Source: Candidatus Methanoperedentaceae archaeon HGW-Methanoperedenaceae-1
Lineage (GTDB): Archaea > Halobacteriota > Methanosarcinia > Methanosarcinales > Methanoperedenaceae
Length of the DNA stretch: 32,718 bases
NCBI GenBank assembly: GCA_002839545.1
Contig: PGYG01000003.1
Span: 1 to 32,718, forward strand
Direction of reading: 5' to 3'
A program made the translations under genes and the position numbers. Positions 1 through 9,696 of the stretch are shown piece by piece; within the stretch, counting starts at the first letter, position 1, and each line of letters opens with the position of its first letter. Under the pieces are notes generated by a model. That model was not told where the DNA came from. It saw only the letters and a program-made list of their open reading frames with translations, and did no database searches.

Positions 1-2
1 CA

Positions 3-902
3 ATCGGCAACCTCTTTGGAAAAACAAAAGCAACGATTAGCGAGCATCTTACGAAAATATATGCAGAGGGGGAATTGCTAATGGATTCAACTGTTCGGAA
101 TTTCCGAACAGTTCAAACGGAAGGATTAAGACAAGTAGAACGGGATTTGGAGTTCTACAACCTCGATGCCATCATCTCAGTCGGCTACCGCGTAAACTCC
201 TATCAAGCCACCCAATTCCGCATATGGGCAACCAAAACCCTGAAAGAATACATCATCAAGGGCTTTGTAATGGATGACGAACGACTCAAACAGGGAAAAC
301 TATTCGGCAAAGACTATTTCGAAGAACTCCTTGAGCGCATTCGGGAAATCCGTGCAAGTGAACGGCGGTTTTACCAAAAAATCACAGACATTTATGCACT
401 TTCTGCAGACTATGACAAAAACGCACCAATAACAAAAGATTTTTTCGCAACAGTTCAGAACAAGCTCCACTGGGCAATTACAGGAAAAACCGCAGCAGAA
501 ATTATTTACGATTCAGCAGATGCAACAAAGCTCTATATGGGTTTGACAAACTGGAAACATGCGCCTGATGGGAAAATCATAAAACCAGATGTTTCCGTTG
601 CCAAAAATTACCTGAACGAAGCCCACATCAAGCAACTGAATCAAATCGTATCCGCATATCTTGATTTAGCGGAAAACCGGGCACAGCGGAATATTTTGAT
701 GAAAATGACGGATTGGATTGAATTTCTGCACAACTTTTTGGAATTATCCAGTTACCCGATACTACTGGATAAAGGCAAAGTCAGCGCATTGGAAGCGAAA
801 CTAAAAGCTGAGCAGGAATATGAAGAATATCGGGTTATACAGGATGAAAATTATATTTCCGATTTTGACAAAGAGATACAGCGCATTAAGGAAAAAAGAT
901 GA
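3..902 (+). CDS. RhuM-family protein, 5'-truncated at the window edge
   Basis: The frame is open from nt 3 (IGNLFGKTKATISEHLTKIYAEGELLMDSTVRNFRTVQTEGLRQVERDLEFYNLDAIISVGYRVNSYQATQFRIWATKTLKEYI). It has the recognisable RhuM/Virulence_RhuM core. The TTG at 75 is not the real start. Confidence 0.85.
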   Translation: MGNLFGKTKATISEHLTKIYAEGELLMDSTVRNFRTVQTEGLRQVERDLEFYNLDAIISVGYRVNSYQATQFRIWATKTLKEYIIKGFVMDDERLKQGKLFGKDYFEELLERIREIRASERRFYQKITDIYALSADYDKNAPITKDFFATVQNKLHWAITGKTAAEIIYDSADATKLYMGLTNWKHAPDGKIIKPDVSVAKNYLNEAHIKQLNQIVSAYLDLAENRAQRNILMKMTDWIEFLHNFLELSSYPILLDKGKVSALEAKLKAEQEYEEYRVIQDENYISDFDKEIQRIKEKR

Positions 903-1048
903 CGGTAAGGTAAATTATCTAATGTCTGAATTTTAAAGCCAATAAAACGAAAAAGACAATATAAATTATTGCACTAAATTTTTATGGAGTTGAGTAAAAC
1001 CCTGTGCATGATAATGTTTAAGGATGGATATTGTTATGGAGGCGGTTC

Positions 1049-3706
1049 TTAATTTTCCATAATAATGAACCATTTACCATCCTTTAATCCTGTATACGAC
1101 TTCTTACCGTTAACAACATTGAAATTATTTACAACCTCATAGTTCTTTTCTACTTCAATTTCTGTTTCATCATATACAATAAACTTACCATTTAATCTAT
1201 TTGCAATAAAAGCAATGCTACCGTTGATATCGGTTGGGGATCGGATATCATTGTACTTTTTTCCAATTTCCACCCCGTCATAAACAATGATTAACTTACC
1301 TCCTTTATTTGCAAGATAAGCTAGTTTACCGTTAATGTTGACAGGATTCCAGGCATCATCATATTGTGAGCTCACGACTTTTTCCCCGTGAACAATGAAC
1401 CTTTTGTAGTTGTTTTCAGCAGTATATGCTATTTTCTCGCCTACAACAATGAGATCATATATATTCTCGTATTCTACTCCCTCCTTTCCGTTATAAACTA
1501 CAATCCACATTCCATCTTTTTTATATGTATGATCGATTTTTCCTTCAGCGTCATAAACTGAAACCCATCTCACGTCTTTTTGAGCTTTATAGACCATCTG
1601 ATTGTTGACGTTCATAAAATTCTTGATCTTGCGGTATTTTATGCCTTCTAAACCGTTGAAGACAGTAAACGATCTCTCACCTAGATTAGCAACGTATGCA
1701 GGCTGCCCCCCAACATCTATAACTGTCTCTACATTATCATATTGTTTTCCAAGTTCCCTTCCTTTATAAATAATTAAGTTTTTCAACAAAATTACGTCGC
1801 CATCCATATATTCAGTGTTGACAACATATAGCGTCTCCCTTCCAACATCAACGAAATAACTCATACTGTAGTTTAATACTTCTTCTTCCCCATCAATAAC
1901 CGCGAAAAATTGATCTTCGTTCTTTGCACCATAAGCCAGCTTTCCCCCAACATCGGCGGGAGACCAGACAAATCTGTATTGTGTTCCGAATTCTCTTCCA
2001 TCATAAGCTATGATGTATCCATCCTCACAAGCTCCATAAGCGGCTTTTCCGGCAACATTTATAATAGAATTGATACAATTATATGGTTTTCCTTCATCTC
2101 CTCCATAAACTAAGAACCACTTTCCCTTCTTTTTTGCCTTGTAAACAACTTTTCCGCCAATATCCTTGATGGATCCAATACTATCATATTTGTTTCCTTC
2201 TTTGCCATCATGAACAACCACATACCCCCCATCTTTTATAGCTTTAAATGTGACTTTTCCGCCAACGTCACTAACACTCTCTATACTGTCATATTGCCCA
2301 CCTAACTCCCTGCCATGATATACAACAACCATTCCCTCGTCTACTTCAGCAATATAAGCCAATTTCCCACTGATATTGGATATTGAATAAATCCATTTGT
2401 AGTTACCTATTTCCTCACCATCGTAAACAAGAATCCATCTGCCAGATTTAAGGGCTTTATATGCAACCCTGCCCCCCACATCTGTTATAGTTTCAATACT
2501 ACCATACTCTGTTTCCATCTCCACCCCGTCAAGAACGATGAACCATTTTCCATCTCTCTTTGCCGCATAACCCATCTTACCGTTAATTTTCACTGGATTA
2601 TCAATATAGTCATATCTTATCTCCTGTTCTTTACCATCATATACAACAATGGCTCTCCCCCCCTTTGTAGCCTTATAAGCAAGCTTTCCATCAATATCAA
2701 CTAAAGTGCCTACATCATCATAATCGACACCGATTTCGTACCAATCATGGACAACCACCCATTTTCTACCATTCTCGGCTTTATATGCCAACTTCCAGTC
2801 AATGTTAATAAGATCTTGAACACTGTCGTATTGTTTTCCTACAACACCGTTATAGATGATAAGATACTTCTCATCATTTACAGCCATATAGGCTCGTTCT
2901 CCATTGATGACATTGACACTCAAGATGTTTTCGTATTCTCCCCCTATCTCTTTGTCGGCATAAACAACCCTTGCAAGATTATCTTTAACACTCACATAAG
3001 CTAACTTTCCGCTCCAGTTATATGGTAATGTTGAATACTCATATTCAGTACCTACTTCCTCTTTATCATAGACTACTACATTACTTCCATTTTTCAGGGT
3101 AGTATAGGCAATCTTTCCATTCACATTTAAAATATCAAAAAATACATTGTACTGAGTTTCTATCTCTTCACCGTCATAAATTAGAAAATATATTCCATCT
3201 TTATTAGCGCGATATAATATCTTCCCATCAACTTCTGTATAAGACAGGACAATGTCATATTGTGTTCCAATTTCTGTGTTGTCATATACAAGAATCCATG
3301 TTCCGTTTTTTCCGGCTAAATATGCGGTCTTCCCGCCAATCTTCCTTAAATCAGTTATATCATCGTAATAAGTTCCTTCAGTACCATTATTAACAATTAA
3401 TTTCTTACCGTCCTTTTCGCATATATATACTGGACTGTTATTGAAAAGACCCAGAAAATCAATACTTTCATAGGGTCCCAACTGATGCCATTCCCTTTGG
3501 TCAGGACTATTTAATTGAATTTGTGATACATCTTTGTCATCTTCTTGGACCGCCCCGAGCATTTTTGTTTGAACTACGGTGTTTGTTTCTTCGGCAGGTA
3601 CTTCTAAACCGACGGACTGATTTTCTTTATATATACAACCTGAAAAAAATATTGACAATAACAATATAACAATTAAACTTGATTGTAATAGGTTTTTCAA
3701 GGTCAT
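1049..3706 (-). CDS. Lipoprotein with ~22 tandem ~36-aa repeats (WG-like / beta-propeller-like)
   Basis: Internal Met at 3706 gives MTLKNLLQSSLIVILLLSIFFSGC, a signal peptide with lipobox. The rest is repeated [GN]GK[LIV]AYxAxKDGKWxxVYDGxEIGxxYDSIxxxxDV. The ORF track start at 3784 adds 26 aa upstream of the signal peptide. Confidence 0.75.
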   Translation of the reverse strand: MTLKNLLQSSLIVILLLSIFFSGCIYKENQSVGLEVPAEETNTVVQTKMLGAVQEDDKDVSQIQLNSPDQREWHQLGPYESIDFLGLFNNSPVYICEKDGKKLIVNNGTEGTYYDDITDLRKIGGKTAYLAGKNGTWILVYDNTEIGTQYDIVLSYTEVDGKILYRANKDGIYFLIYDGEEIETQYNVFFDILNVNGKIAYTTLKNGSNVVVYDKEEVGTEYEYSTLPYNWSGKLAYVSVKDNLARVVYADKEIGGEYENILSVNVINGERAYMAVNDEKYLIIYNGVVGKQYDSVQDLINIDWKLAYKAENGRKWVVVHDWYEIGVDYDDVGTLVDIDGKLAYKATKGGRAIVVYDGKEQEIRYDYIDNPVKINGKMGYAAKRDGKWFIVLDGVEMETEYGSIETITDVGGRVAYKALKSGRWILVYDGEEIGNYKWIYSISNISGKLAYIAEVDEGMVVVYHGRELGGQYDSIESVSDVGGKVTFKAIKDGGYVVVHDGKEGNKYDSIGSIKDIGGKVVYKAKKKGKWFLVYGGDEGKPYNCINSIINVAGKAAYGACEDGYIIAYDGREFGTQYRFVWSPADVGGKLAYGAKNEDQFFAVIDGEEEVLNYSMSYFVDVGRETLYVVNTEYMDGDVILLKNLIIYKGRELGKQYDNVETVIDVGGQPAYVANLGERSFTVFNGLEGIKYRKIKNFMNVNNQMVYKAQKDVRWVSVYDAEGKIDHTYKKDGMWIVVYNGKEGVEYENIYDLIVVGEKIAYTAENNYKRFIVHGEKVVSSQYDDAWNPVNINGKLAYLANKGGKLIIVYDGVEIGKKYNDIRSPTDINGSIAFIANRLNGKFIVYDETEIEVEKNYEVVNNFNVVNGKKSYTGLKDGKWFIIMEN
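1052..3439 (-). repeat. Tandem coding repeats of ~105-108 nt (35-36 aa), about 22 units
   Basis: Manual alignment of the translation, e.g. GGKTAYLAGKNGTWILVYDNTEIGTQYDIVLSYTEV / DGKILYRANKDGIYFLIYDGEEIETQYNVFFDILNV / GGKVVYKAKKKGKWFLVYGGDEGKPYNCINSIINV. Confidence 0.9.
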
Positions 3707-3936
3707 TTTATTAATATATACCGTTTCAGGACTTAAAAAAACTGTTGTAATGGTCGATATTTCAGTTCTCGGATACATTCCCAACAGTGTTTGGTGAAAA
3801 GACCGGCATTTCAGATTTGCAGATGTATGTTCATAGTTACTTTTTGGATATGATATTGAGAATTGTAATTGTAATAGAAAATCTCTCTAAAGGTAAAGTA
3901 TATTTATGCGAGACATAAATGATTTAGAAGCAAGGT

Positions 3937-4923
3937 TCATACCTCAAGCACAGTATTAATCTCACCCAATGCCCGTGCATACGTCCCCATCTTATTCAAA
4001 TGCGCCGAAAGCTTATACGGTCTGTGTCCGCCAGGATGGTAAACGATAACAGCCTCTGGCTTGCAGCCCTCAACCATACCCACAAGCTCGTTCACATCCA
4101 TGTGGTCGCTGATATTAATCGTGGGAATCTTATAATCCTTCCTGCCTGTCAGGATGAACTTCCTTGTGTCAGAAAGCCCTGGAATCTGCGCAGGCGTAAC
4201 AATACGGATACTGCAATCGCTGTCAATATCAACAAGCTGTCCCGCATTCTCCATCAATCCTTCAGTAAGCGCAAGCGAAACAGGCTCCATCCCGATATCA
4301 CCCGAATACCCTGCTTCCCTGATAAGTTTAACAGCGCGCTGCGCCTTCCCGAACGAATACGCGCCAAAGGCAATATTTTCATCACACGAGTTTTCAATCG
4401 CTTCCCTGAAACCCTCAATATCATCCTTAAAATGGCACTTCGGGTCAGAAGGGTCGCCATAATTTGCCTCGGTAATAAGCACATCGCATTCAGGTAAATC
4501 CGCTGCGTCCTTAACATCCCCTGTCACAAGAATGCGTGTTCCCAGTTCATTTTCCCAGTAAAAAGCGCATGAGCCGATAGTATGATGGGTCGGGTATGTT
4601 TTCACCTCAACGCCGCAGACATCGACACTCTCGCCCGTCTTGAAAGTAATTCCAGCATATTCTTTCCCGTAAAGAATCTCAAGAGCACGGGCAGTTTCCT
4701 CTGAACATACCGCTTTCCCGGAAACCATTGCGGATTTGCCGTAATGGTCTGAATGAGCGTGTGTTACCAGGAATGCGTCAGGTCCGCAAGCACACGAATT
4801 CGAAGAATCAACTGCAAAAGTCAGCCTTTTTCCAGCATTAAAAACAAGTGAAACATGGGGCTTGAATCCTCTATTTGTCCTGTACCTTATGGGAAGCACA
4901 CCGAGGTCAAATAAAGGCTGCAA
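3937..4923 (-). CDS. MBL-fold (metallo-beta-lactamase) exonuclease/RNA-processing-like protein
   Basis: HAHSDH metal-binding motif, TGDVKD, and C-terminal VIVYHPGGHRPYKLSAHL, resembling CPSF/Artemis-like nuclease relatives. Probable TTG start. Confidence 0.7.
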   Translation of the reverse strand: MQPLFDLGVLPIRYRTNRGFKPHVSLVFNAGKRLTFAVDSSNSCACGPDAFLVTHAHSDHYGKSAMVSGKAVCSEETARALEILYGKEYAGITFKTGESVDVCGVEVKTYPTHHTIGSCAFYWENELGTRILVTGDVKDAADLPECDVLITEANYGDPSDPKCHFKDDIEGFREAIENSCDENIAFGAYSFGKAQRAVKLIREAGYSGDIGMEPVSLALTEGLMENAGQLVDIDSDCSIRIVTPAQIPGLSDTRKFILTGRKDYKIPTINISDHMDVNELVGMVEGCKPEAVIVYHPGGHRPYKLSAHLNKMGTYARALGEINTVLEV

Positions 4924-4934
4924 TAAACCCCTCT

Positions 4935-5207
4935 TTATTTCAAAGCAGCGTTAATGTCTTCTTCCAGCACATTGGCGCGGGTAACGCCGGTATACCGCTT
5001 GAAGACTTTTTCGTCCTTTTCAAGAATCAGGGTTGGAATTGCATGAATCGTATATTTCATAGCAAGTTCCTGGTTTTTATCCACGTCAATCTTCTTGAAC
5101 TCAACCTTTCCCTCGAATTTCTTTTTCAGTTCATCAATTATAGGATCCTGCATCTTGCACGGCCCGCACCAGTCTGCATAAAAATCCATTAATATTACAT
5201 TACTCAT
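4935..5207 (-). CDS. Thioredoxin-family protein
   Basis: MSNVILMDFYADWCGPCKMQDPIIDEL with WCGPC active site and cis-Pro (AIPTLIL). Strong SD AGGAGG upstream of ATG at 5207. Confidence 0.93.
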   Translation of the reverse strand: MSNVILMDFYADWCGPCKMQDPIIDELKKKFEGKVEFKKIDVDKNQELAMKYTIHAIPTLILEKDEKVFKRYTGVTRANVLEEDINAALK

Positions 5208-5292
5208 TTCGTTTCCTCCTCGGGTAACAGATGCCACAGGTCTTGCATTTTTCCTTAACCGGCTTTTTACCATCCTGTTTTTTTTCCTGCAT
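5200..5292 (-). CDS. 30-aa Cys-motif microprotein overlapping the thioredoxin start
   Basis: MQEKKQDGKKPVKEKCKTCGICYPRRKRNE*, read manually. SD AGGTGA lies 5 nt upstream of ATG. The stop overlaps the thioredoxin start (ATGAGTAA, 8 nt). Too short for the supplied ORF track. Confidence 0.55.
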   Translation of the reverse strand: MQEKKQDGKKPVKEKCKTCGICYPRRKRNE

Positions 5293-5526
5293 TAACTCAC
5301 CTGTTCCAGACCTTTATATTATGTTATTGTTTAAAATAGTTGCCCAATGAAAAATATAACCCGCCCCAATCCAGAAGGTCAGGCTTTAACACTCCCTGGG
5401 GCGTAGCAGCAAGCTTAAAGTCCAGCATAACTTAATCATTATTATACTGATTTTATATAGCATATATAGATTATTGTGATAAAGTATATACATTCAGGAA
5501 AAACAACTGGGATAGAGACAATAAGA

Positions 5527-6486
5527 ATGACGGAGATTATAAGAATGATACGTATGGACAGGTTAAAGACAATAATAATTATAATTCTAGCTGGCGTATT
5601 CCTGGCAGGATGCGTGGACAATAATGAAAAACCACCAGATAATACTGCACAGCCTCTTTCAGGCACAGTCAAAGCAGACGGCTCAAGCACTGTATTCCCG
5701 ATAAGCGAAGCAGTGGCAGAGGAATTCCAGAAGCTCCATCCCAACGTCAGGGTAACCGTTGGTATCAGCGGCACAGGCGGAGGCTTCAAGAAATTCTGCA
5801 CAGGCGAGACCGATATAAACGATGCCTCAAGAGCGATAAAAGATTCCGAGAAAGAACTCTGTGCAAAGAACGGCATCACATACGAGGAATTCGCAGTGGC
5901 TTTTGACGGGCTTTCCGTGATGGTAAATCCCCAGAATGATTGGGTAGATTCTCTTACAGTTGCAGAGCTAAAGAAGATATGGGAGCCAAACAGCACTGTT
6001 AAGACATGGAAAGACGTACGCCCCAACTTCCCCAATGAGAAGATAATTCTTGTAGGAGCTGACACGGATTCAGGCACTTTTGACTATTTCACAGAAACGA
6101 TAGTAGGCAAGGAGAAATCCAGCAGGTCTGACTACACCGCAAGCGCGGATGATAATGTGCTTGTGCAGGCTATTGCAGGTGAGAAATATGCCCTTGGATA
6201 CTTCGGCTATGCATACTATGTTGAAAATCCGGGCAAGTTGAAACTGGTGGCAATAGACAGCGGTAAAGGGCAGGTTCTTCCTTCAGAGCAGACAATCAAT
6301 GACGGCACATATAAGCCATTATCAAGACCGCTCTTAATTTATGTAAATAAAGAATCCATGAAGCGTCCTGAAATTAAAGAGTTCGTAAAATATTACTTCA
6401 CTGCAGGAAAAGAGCTTGTATCGCAGGTAGGCTACGTGAAGATGCCGGATACGGTGTATGAAGAAGCATTGAGCAGGCTGGAATAA
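5527..6486 (+). CDS. pstS: Phosphate ABC transporter substrate-binding lipoprotein
   Basis: Lipobox [11 protein letters not shown], then [43 protein letters not shown] and [12 protein letters not shown]. Exact start ambiguous (GTG 5476, ATG 5527, 5545 or 5554). Confidence 0.93.
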   Translation: MTEIIRMIRMDRLKTIIIIILAGVFLAGCVDNNEKPPDNTAQPLSGTVKADGSSTVFPISEAVAEEFQKLHPNVRVTVGISGTGGGFKKFCTGETDINDASRAIKDSEKELCAKNGITYEEFAVAFDGLSVMVNPQNDWVDSLTVAELKKIWEPNSTVKTWKDVRPNFPNEKIILVGADTDSGTFDYFTETIVGKEKSSRSDYTASADDNVLVQAIAGEKYALGYFGYAYYVENPGKLKLVAIDSGKGQVLPSEQTINDGTYKPLSRPLLIYVNKESMKRPEIKEFVKYYFTAGKELVSQVGYVKMPDTVYEEALSRLE

Positions 6487-6526
6487 AAACGCAAGTAATA
6501 TATCATGAAGTACAGGGTAAGAGCTA

Positions 6527-7429
6527 ATGGAGATAAGACCGGATGCATTGAAATGGCAAAACATCAGGGAGATGGCTATCGAGAAAGCCTTCTTCCTCTG
6601 CGCCATTGTTTCTATTTTGACGACTCTCGGTATTGTTCTTGTCCTTGTTTTTGAGACTTTTTCCTTTTTTAAGGAAGTCCCCGTCCTTGAATTCCTCACA
6701 GGCACGACCTGGGCACCCACATACCGCCCGCAGCATTTTGGCGTGCTCCCATTGATAAACGGCACGTTGATGATAGCAGGCGGCGCGGCTGTCATAGCAA
6801 TCCCGCTTGGCATAGCCAGCGCCATATATCTCAGTGAATATGCAAGCGCAAAAGTCCGCAATACCGTGAAACCCGCACTTGAGATTCTTGCAGGCATACC
6901 GACTGTGGTGTACGGTTATTTTGCAATAAGTTTCATAACCCCGCTTTTGCGGAATTTTGTGGACACAAACATCTTCAATGCCGCTTCTGCAAGTATTGTT
7001 GTTGGTATTATGATACTTCCCATGATATCAAGCCTGAGTGAGGATGCCATGCGCTCTGTTCCCCGTGCATTAAGGGAAGGCGCATATGCGCTTGGCTCAA
7101 CCAAATTTGATGTTTCAACAAAAATCGTTGTACCGTCTGCGCTTTCAGGCATAATCGCCTCTTTTATCCTTGCTATATCACGAGCCATAGGTGAAACCAT
7201 GGCAGTAACCTTAGCCGCAGGCGCAACACCAAAAATGACACTTAATTTCTTTGAAAGTATCCAGACCATGACAGCTTACATCGTCCAGGTAAGTATGGGT
7301 GACACACCATTCGGTAGTATTGAATACAAGACAATATTTGCCGTAGGAATGGTGCTTTTTGTCATGACCCTGTTCATGAACATCGTAAGCATGTGGATAA
7401 AAGGGAGATACAGGGAGGTATACAATTGA
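6527..7429 (+). CDS. pstC: Phosphate ABC transporter permease
   Basis: PstC-like membrane protein with [11 protein letters not shown] and the EAA loop [30 protein letters not shown]; located in the pst operon. Confidence 0.93.
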   Translation: MEIRPDALKWQNIREMAIEKAFFLCAIVSILTTLGIVLVLVFETFSFFKEVPVLEFLTGTTWAPTYRPQHFGVLPLINGTLMIAGGAAVIAIPLGIASAIYLSEYASAKVRNTVKPALEILAGIPTVVYGYFAISFITPLLRNFVDTNIFNAASASIVVGIMILPMISSLSEDAMRSVPRALREGAYALGSTKFDVSTKIVVPSALSGIIASFILAISRAIGETMAVTLAAGATPKMTLNFFESIQTMTAYIVQVSMGDTPFGSIEYKTIFAVGMVLFVMTLFMNIVSMWIKGRYREVYN

Positions 7430-8265
7430 GTATAAAAGGACGGGCATTTGAATACACATGCCTTGCAGCCACAATGACTGCGCTTCTTCTCCTTGCCATG
7501 CTGCTCTGGGATGCATGGGATAAGGGAGCAGGCTGGCTAAGCTGGGAATTCCTTACCAGTTTCCCGTCACGGTTTCCTGAAAAGGCAGGTATAAAATCCG
7601 CCCTGTGGGGCTCTATATGGCTCATGATTATTACTGCTGTGGTTTCGCTCCCGCTTGGTGTTGGAACAGCAATTTACCTTGAGGAGTACGCTAAGAAAAC
7701 ATGGTTAACAAAGATAATCGAGATTAACATCTCAAACCTTGCAGGCGTTCCAAGTGTTGTTTACGGGCTTCTGGGTCTGGCGCTTTTCGTGCGGGGACTG
7801 GCGCTTGAGAGAAGCCTCATATCAGGCGCACTTACCATATCCCTTCTCATCCTGCCCATAATAATAATTTCAAGCAGGGAAGCCATAAAAGCAGTTCCAT
7901 CCTCAATAAGGGAAGCCTCGCTTGCCCTCGGAGCTACCAGATGGCAGACCGTGAAGTACCACGTCCTGCCTGCCGCACTTCCGGGAATACTTACCGGTAA
8001 TATCCTTGCTCTTTCCCGCGCCATAGGTGAGGCTGCTCCGTTGATTATGATTGGCGCGCTCACTTTTATAGCTTTCACGCCTGAAAGTATATTTGACCCG
8101 TTCACTGCGCTTCCCATCCAGATTTTCAACTGGGCGTCAAGACCAAAAGCAGAATTCCAGTTTCTTGCAGCAGCAGGCATCCTTGTATTGCTTGCTTTGC
8201 TTCTGGCTATGAATGCTGCTGCCATACTCATACGAAACAAATACCAGAGGTACGTAAAATGGTGA
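7426..8265 (+). CDS. pstA: Phosphate ABC transporter permease
   Basis: [18 protein letters not shown] and EAA loop [33 protein letters not shown] start at 7426 with SD GGGAGGT, overlapping the pstC stop; the ORF track start at 7393 is upstream. Confidence 0.92.
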   Translation: MSIKGRAFEYTCLAATMTALLLLAMLLWDAWDKGAGWLSWEFLTSFPSRFPEKAGIKSALWGSIWLMIITAVVSLPLGVGTAIYLEEYAKKTWLTKIIEINISNLAGVPSVVYGLLGLALFVRGLALERSLISGALTISLLILPIIIISSREAIKAVPSSIREASLALGATRWQTVKYHVLPAALPGILTGNILALSRAIGEAAPLIMIGALTFIAFTPESIFDPFTALPIQIFNWASRPKAEFQFLAAAGILVLLALLLAMNAAAILIRNKYQRYVKW

Positions 8266-8269
8266 TTAA

Positions 8270-9019
8270 ATGACCGCAGCCATCAATACAGTAAATTTAA
8301 ACGCATGGTACGGAAAAACACATGCGCTGAAAAACATTAACCTGAAAATTGAAGATAACAAAATCACAGCCATTATAGGTCCGAGCGGGTGCGGGAAATC
8401 CACGTTCATACGCTGCCTCAACAGGATGAACGACCTTATAGACGGTTTCAGGACTGAAGGTGAGCTTCTGGTTCATGGAACTGATGTGAATCAGGAAGAC
8501 CCTGTAGAACTTCGCAAAAAGGTAGGTATGGTTTTCCAGAAGCCAAACCCATTTCCCAAGAGCATCTATGAGAATATAGCCTATGGTCCGAGAATACATG
8601 GTATAAATGATAAGAAAAAGCTTGACGTTATAGTGGAAACAAGTCTTAAAAATGCAGCCTTATGGGATGAAGTCAAAGACAGGCTCAAAGATAATGCATT
8701 GGAATTAAGCGGAGGTCAGCAGCAGCGCCTGTGTATAGCAAGGGCGCTGGCTGTGGAACCCCAGATTATACTGTTTGACGAGCCATGCTCAGCGTTAGAC
8801 CCTGTCTCGACAAGCAAAATCGAAGACCTGATGACAGACCTTAAGGAAAAATATACCCTTGTCATAGTAACGCATAATATGCAGCAGGCAGCGAGGGTGA
8901 GCGATTATACTGCATTTTTCTTGATGGGTGAGCTGGTAGAGTTTGGAGAAACAAAGCAGATATTCAAGAAGCCGAAAGAGAAAAGCACAGAGGATTACAT
9001 AATAGGGAGGTTTGGATAA
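8270..9019 (+). CDS. pstB: Phosphate ABC transporter ATP-binding protein
   Basis: Walker A GPSGCGKS, signature [16 protein letters not shown], Walker B IILFDEP, and PstB-typical [11 protein letters not shown]. Confidence 0.96.
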   Translation: MTAAINTVNLNAWYGKTHALKNINLKIEDNKITAIIGPSGCGKSTFIRCLNRMNDLIDGFRTEGELLVHGTDVNQEDPVELRKKVGMVFQKPNPFPKSIYENIAYGPRIHGINDKKKLDVIVETSLKNAALWDEVKDRLKDNALELSGGQQQRLCIARALAVEPQIILFDEPCSALDPVSTSKIEDLMTDLKEKYTLVIVTHNMQQAARVSDYTAFFLMGELVEFGETKQIFKKPKEKSTEDYIIGRFG

Positions 9020-9672
9020 TGGTAAGGGAAGCATATCACAATGACCTTCACAGGTTGAAGGATGAGACTATAAACATGGCATCACTTGTCGGAAAGGCGA
9101 TAAACGATGCCGTGTTGTCCCTCAAGAACCGTGATGTTGAACTGGCGCAGAAGGTTATTGACATGGATACCGAAATAGACGCTGTATATCACAAAATCGA
9201 GGATGATTGCATGCGCCTGCTTGCACTCCAGCAGCCCATGGCAAGGGATTTGAGGCTTATAATCTCGATATTGAAGATGGGTATTGACCTTGAAAGGATG
9301 GGAGACCTGGCGCTGGAAATCGGGATTATTACACAGATAACAGCAAATGTGCCGCCAATTAAACCACTGATAGACATTCCACGAATGTCAGAGATAAGCC
9401 AGGAAATGCTGGTTAATACCATGAAAGCCTTTAAAAACAAGGATGCTGAACTTGCGAGAGAAATTGCCAGAAAGGATGATGAACTCGATATGCTCTTTGA
9501 CCAGATACGAAGGGAACTTATCTCGTATATGATAGAAGACCCGAAAACGATAACCAGCGCCCAGCACCTTACTTTTGTGGCAAGGTATCTTGAAAGGATT
9601 GGCGACCATATAACAAATCTCTGTGAAGGTGTGGTGTTCATGGTTACAGGAGAAAGGGTGGAGTTAAACTAA
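9019..9672 (+). CDS. phoU: PhoU phosphate signalling protein
   Basis: Two PhoU helical-bundle repeats (ALQQPMARDLRLIISILKMGIDLERMGDLA; HLTFVARYLERIGDHITNLCE) following pstB. Confidence 0.95.
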   Translation: MVREAYHNDLHRLKDETINMASLVGKAINDAVLSLKNRDVELAQKVIDMDTEIDAVYHKIEDDCMRLLALQQPMARDLRLIISILKMGIDLERMGDLALEIGIITQITANVPPIKPLIDIPRMSEISQEMLVNTMKAFKNKDAELAREIARKDDELDMLFDQIRRELISYMIEDPKTITSAQHLTFVARYLERIGDHITNLCEGVVFMVTGERVELN

Positions 9673-9696
9673 AAAAATCTGGAAACCCTGTAAAAC

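Noticed and set aside
1052-3439. CRISPR array
   Set aside because: The ~108-nt periodicity is a divergent protein-coding repeat in one open frame, not identical short repeats with unique spacers.
5442-6077. 211-aa minus-strand ORF antisense to pstS
   Set aside because: Low-complexity Ser/Ile-rich translation on the opposite strand of a clear PstS; a by-product of codon bias.
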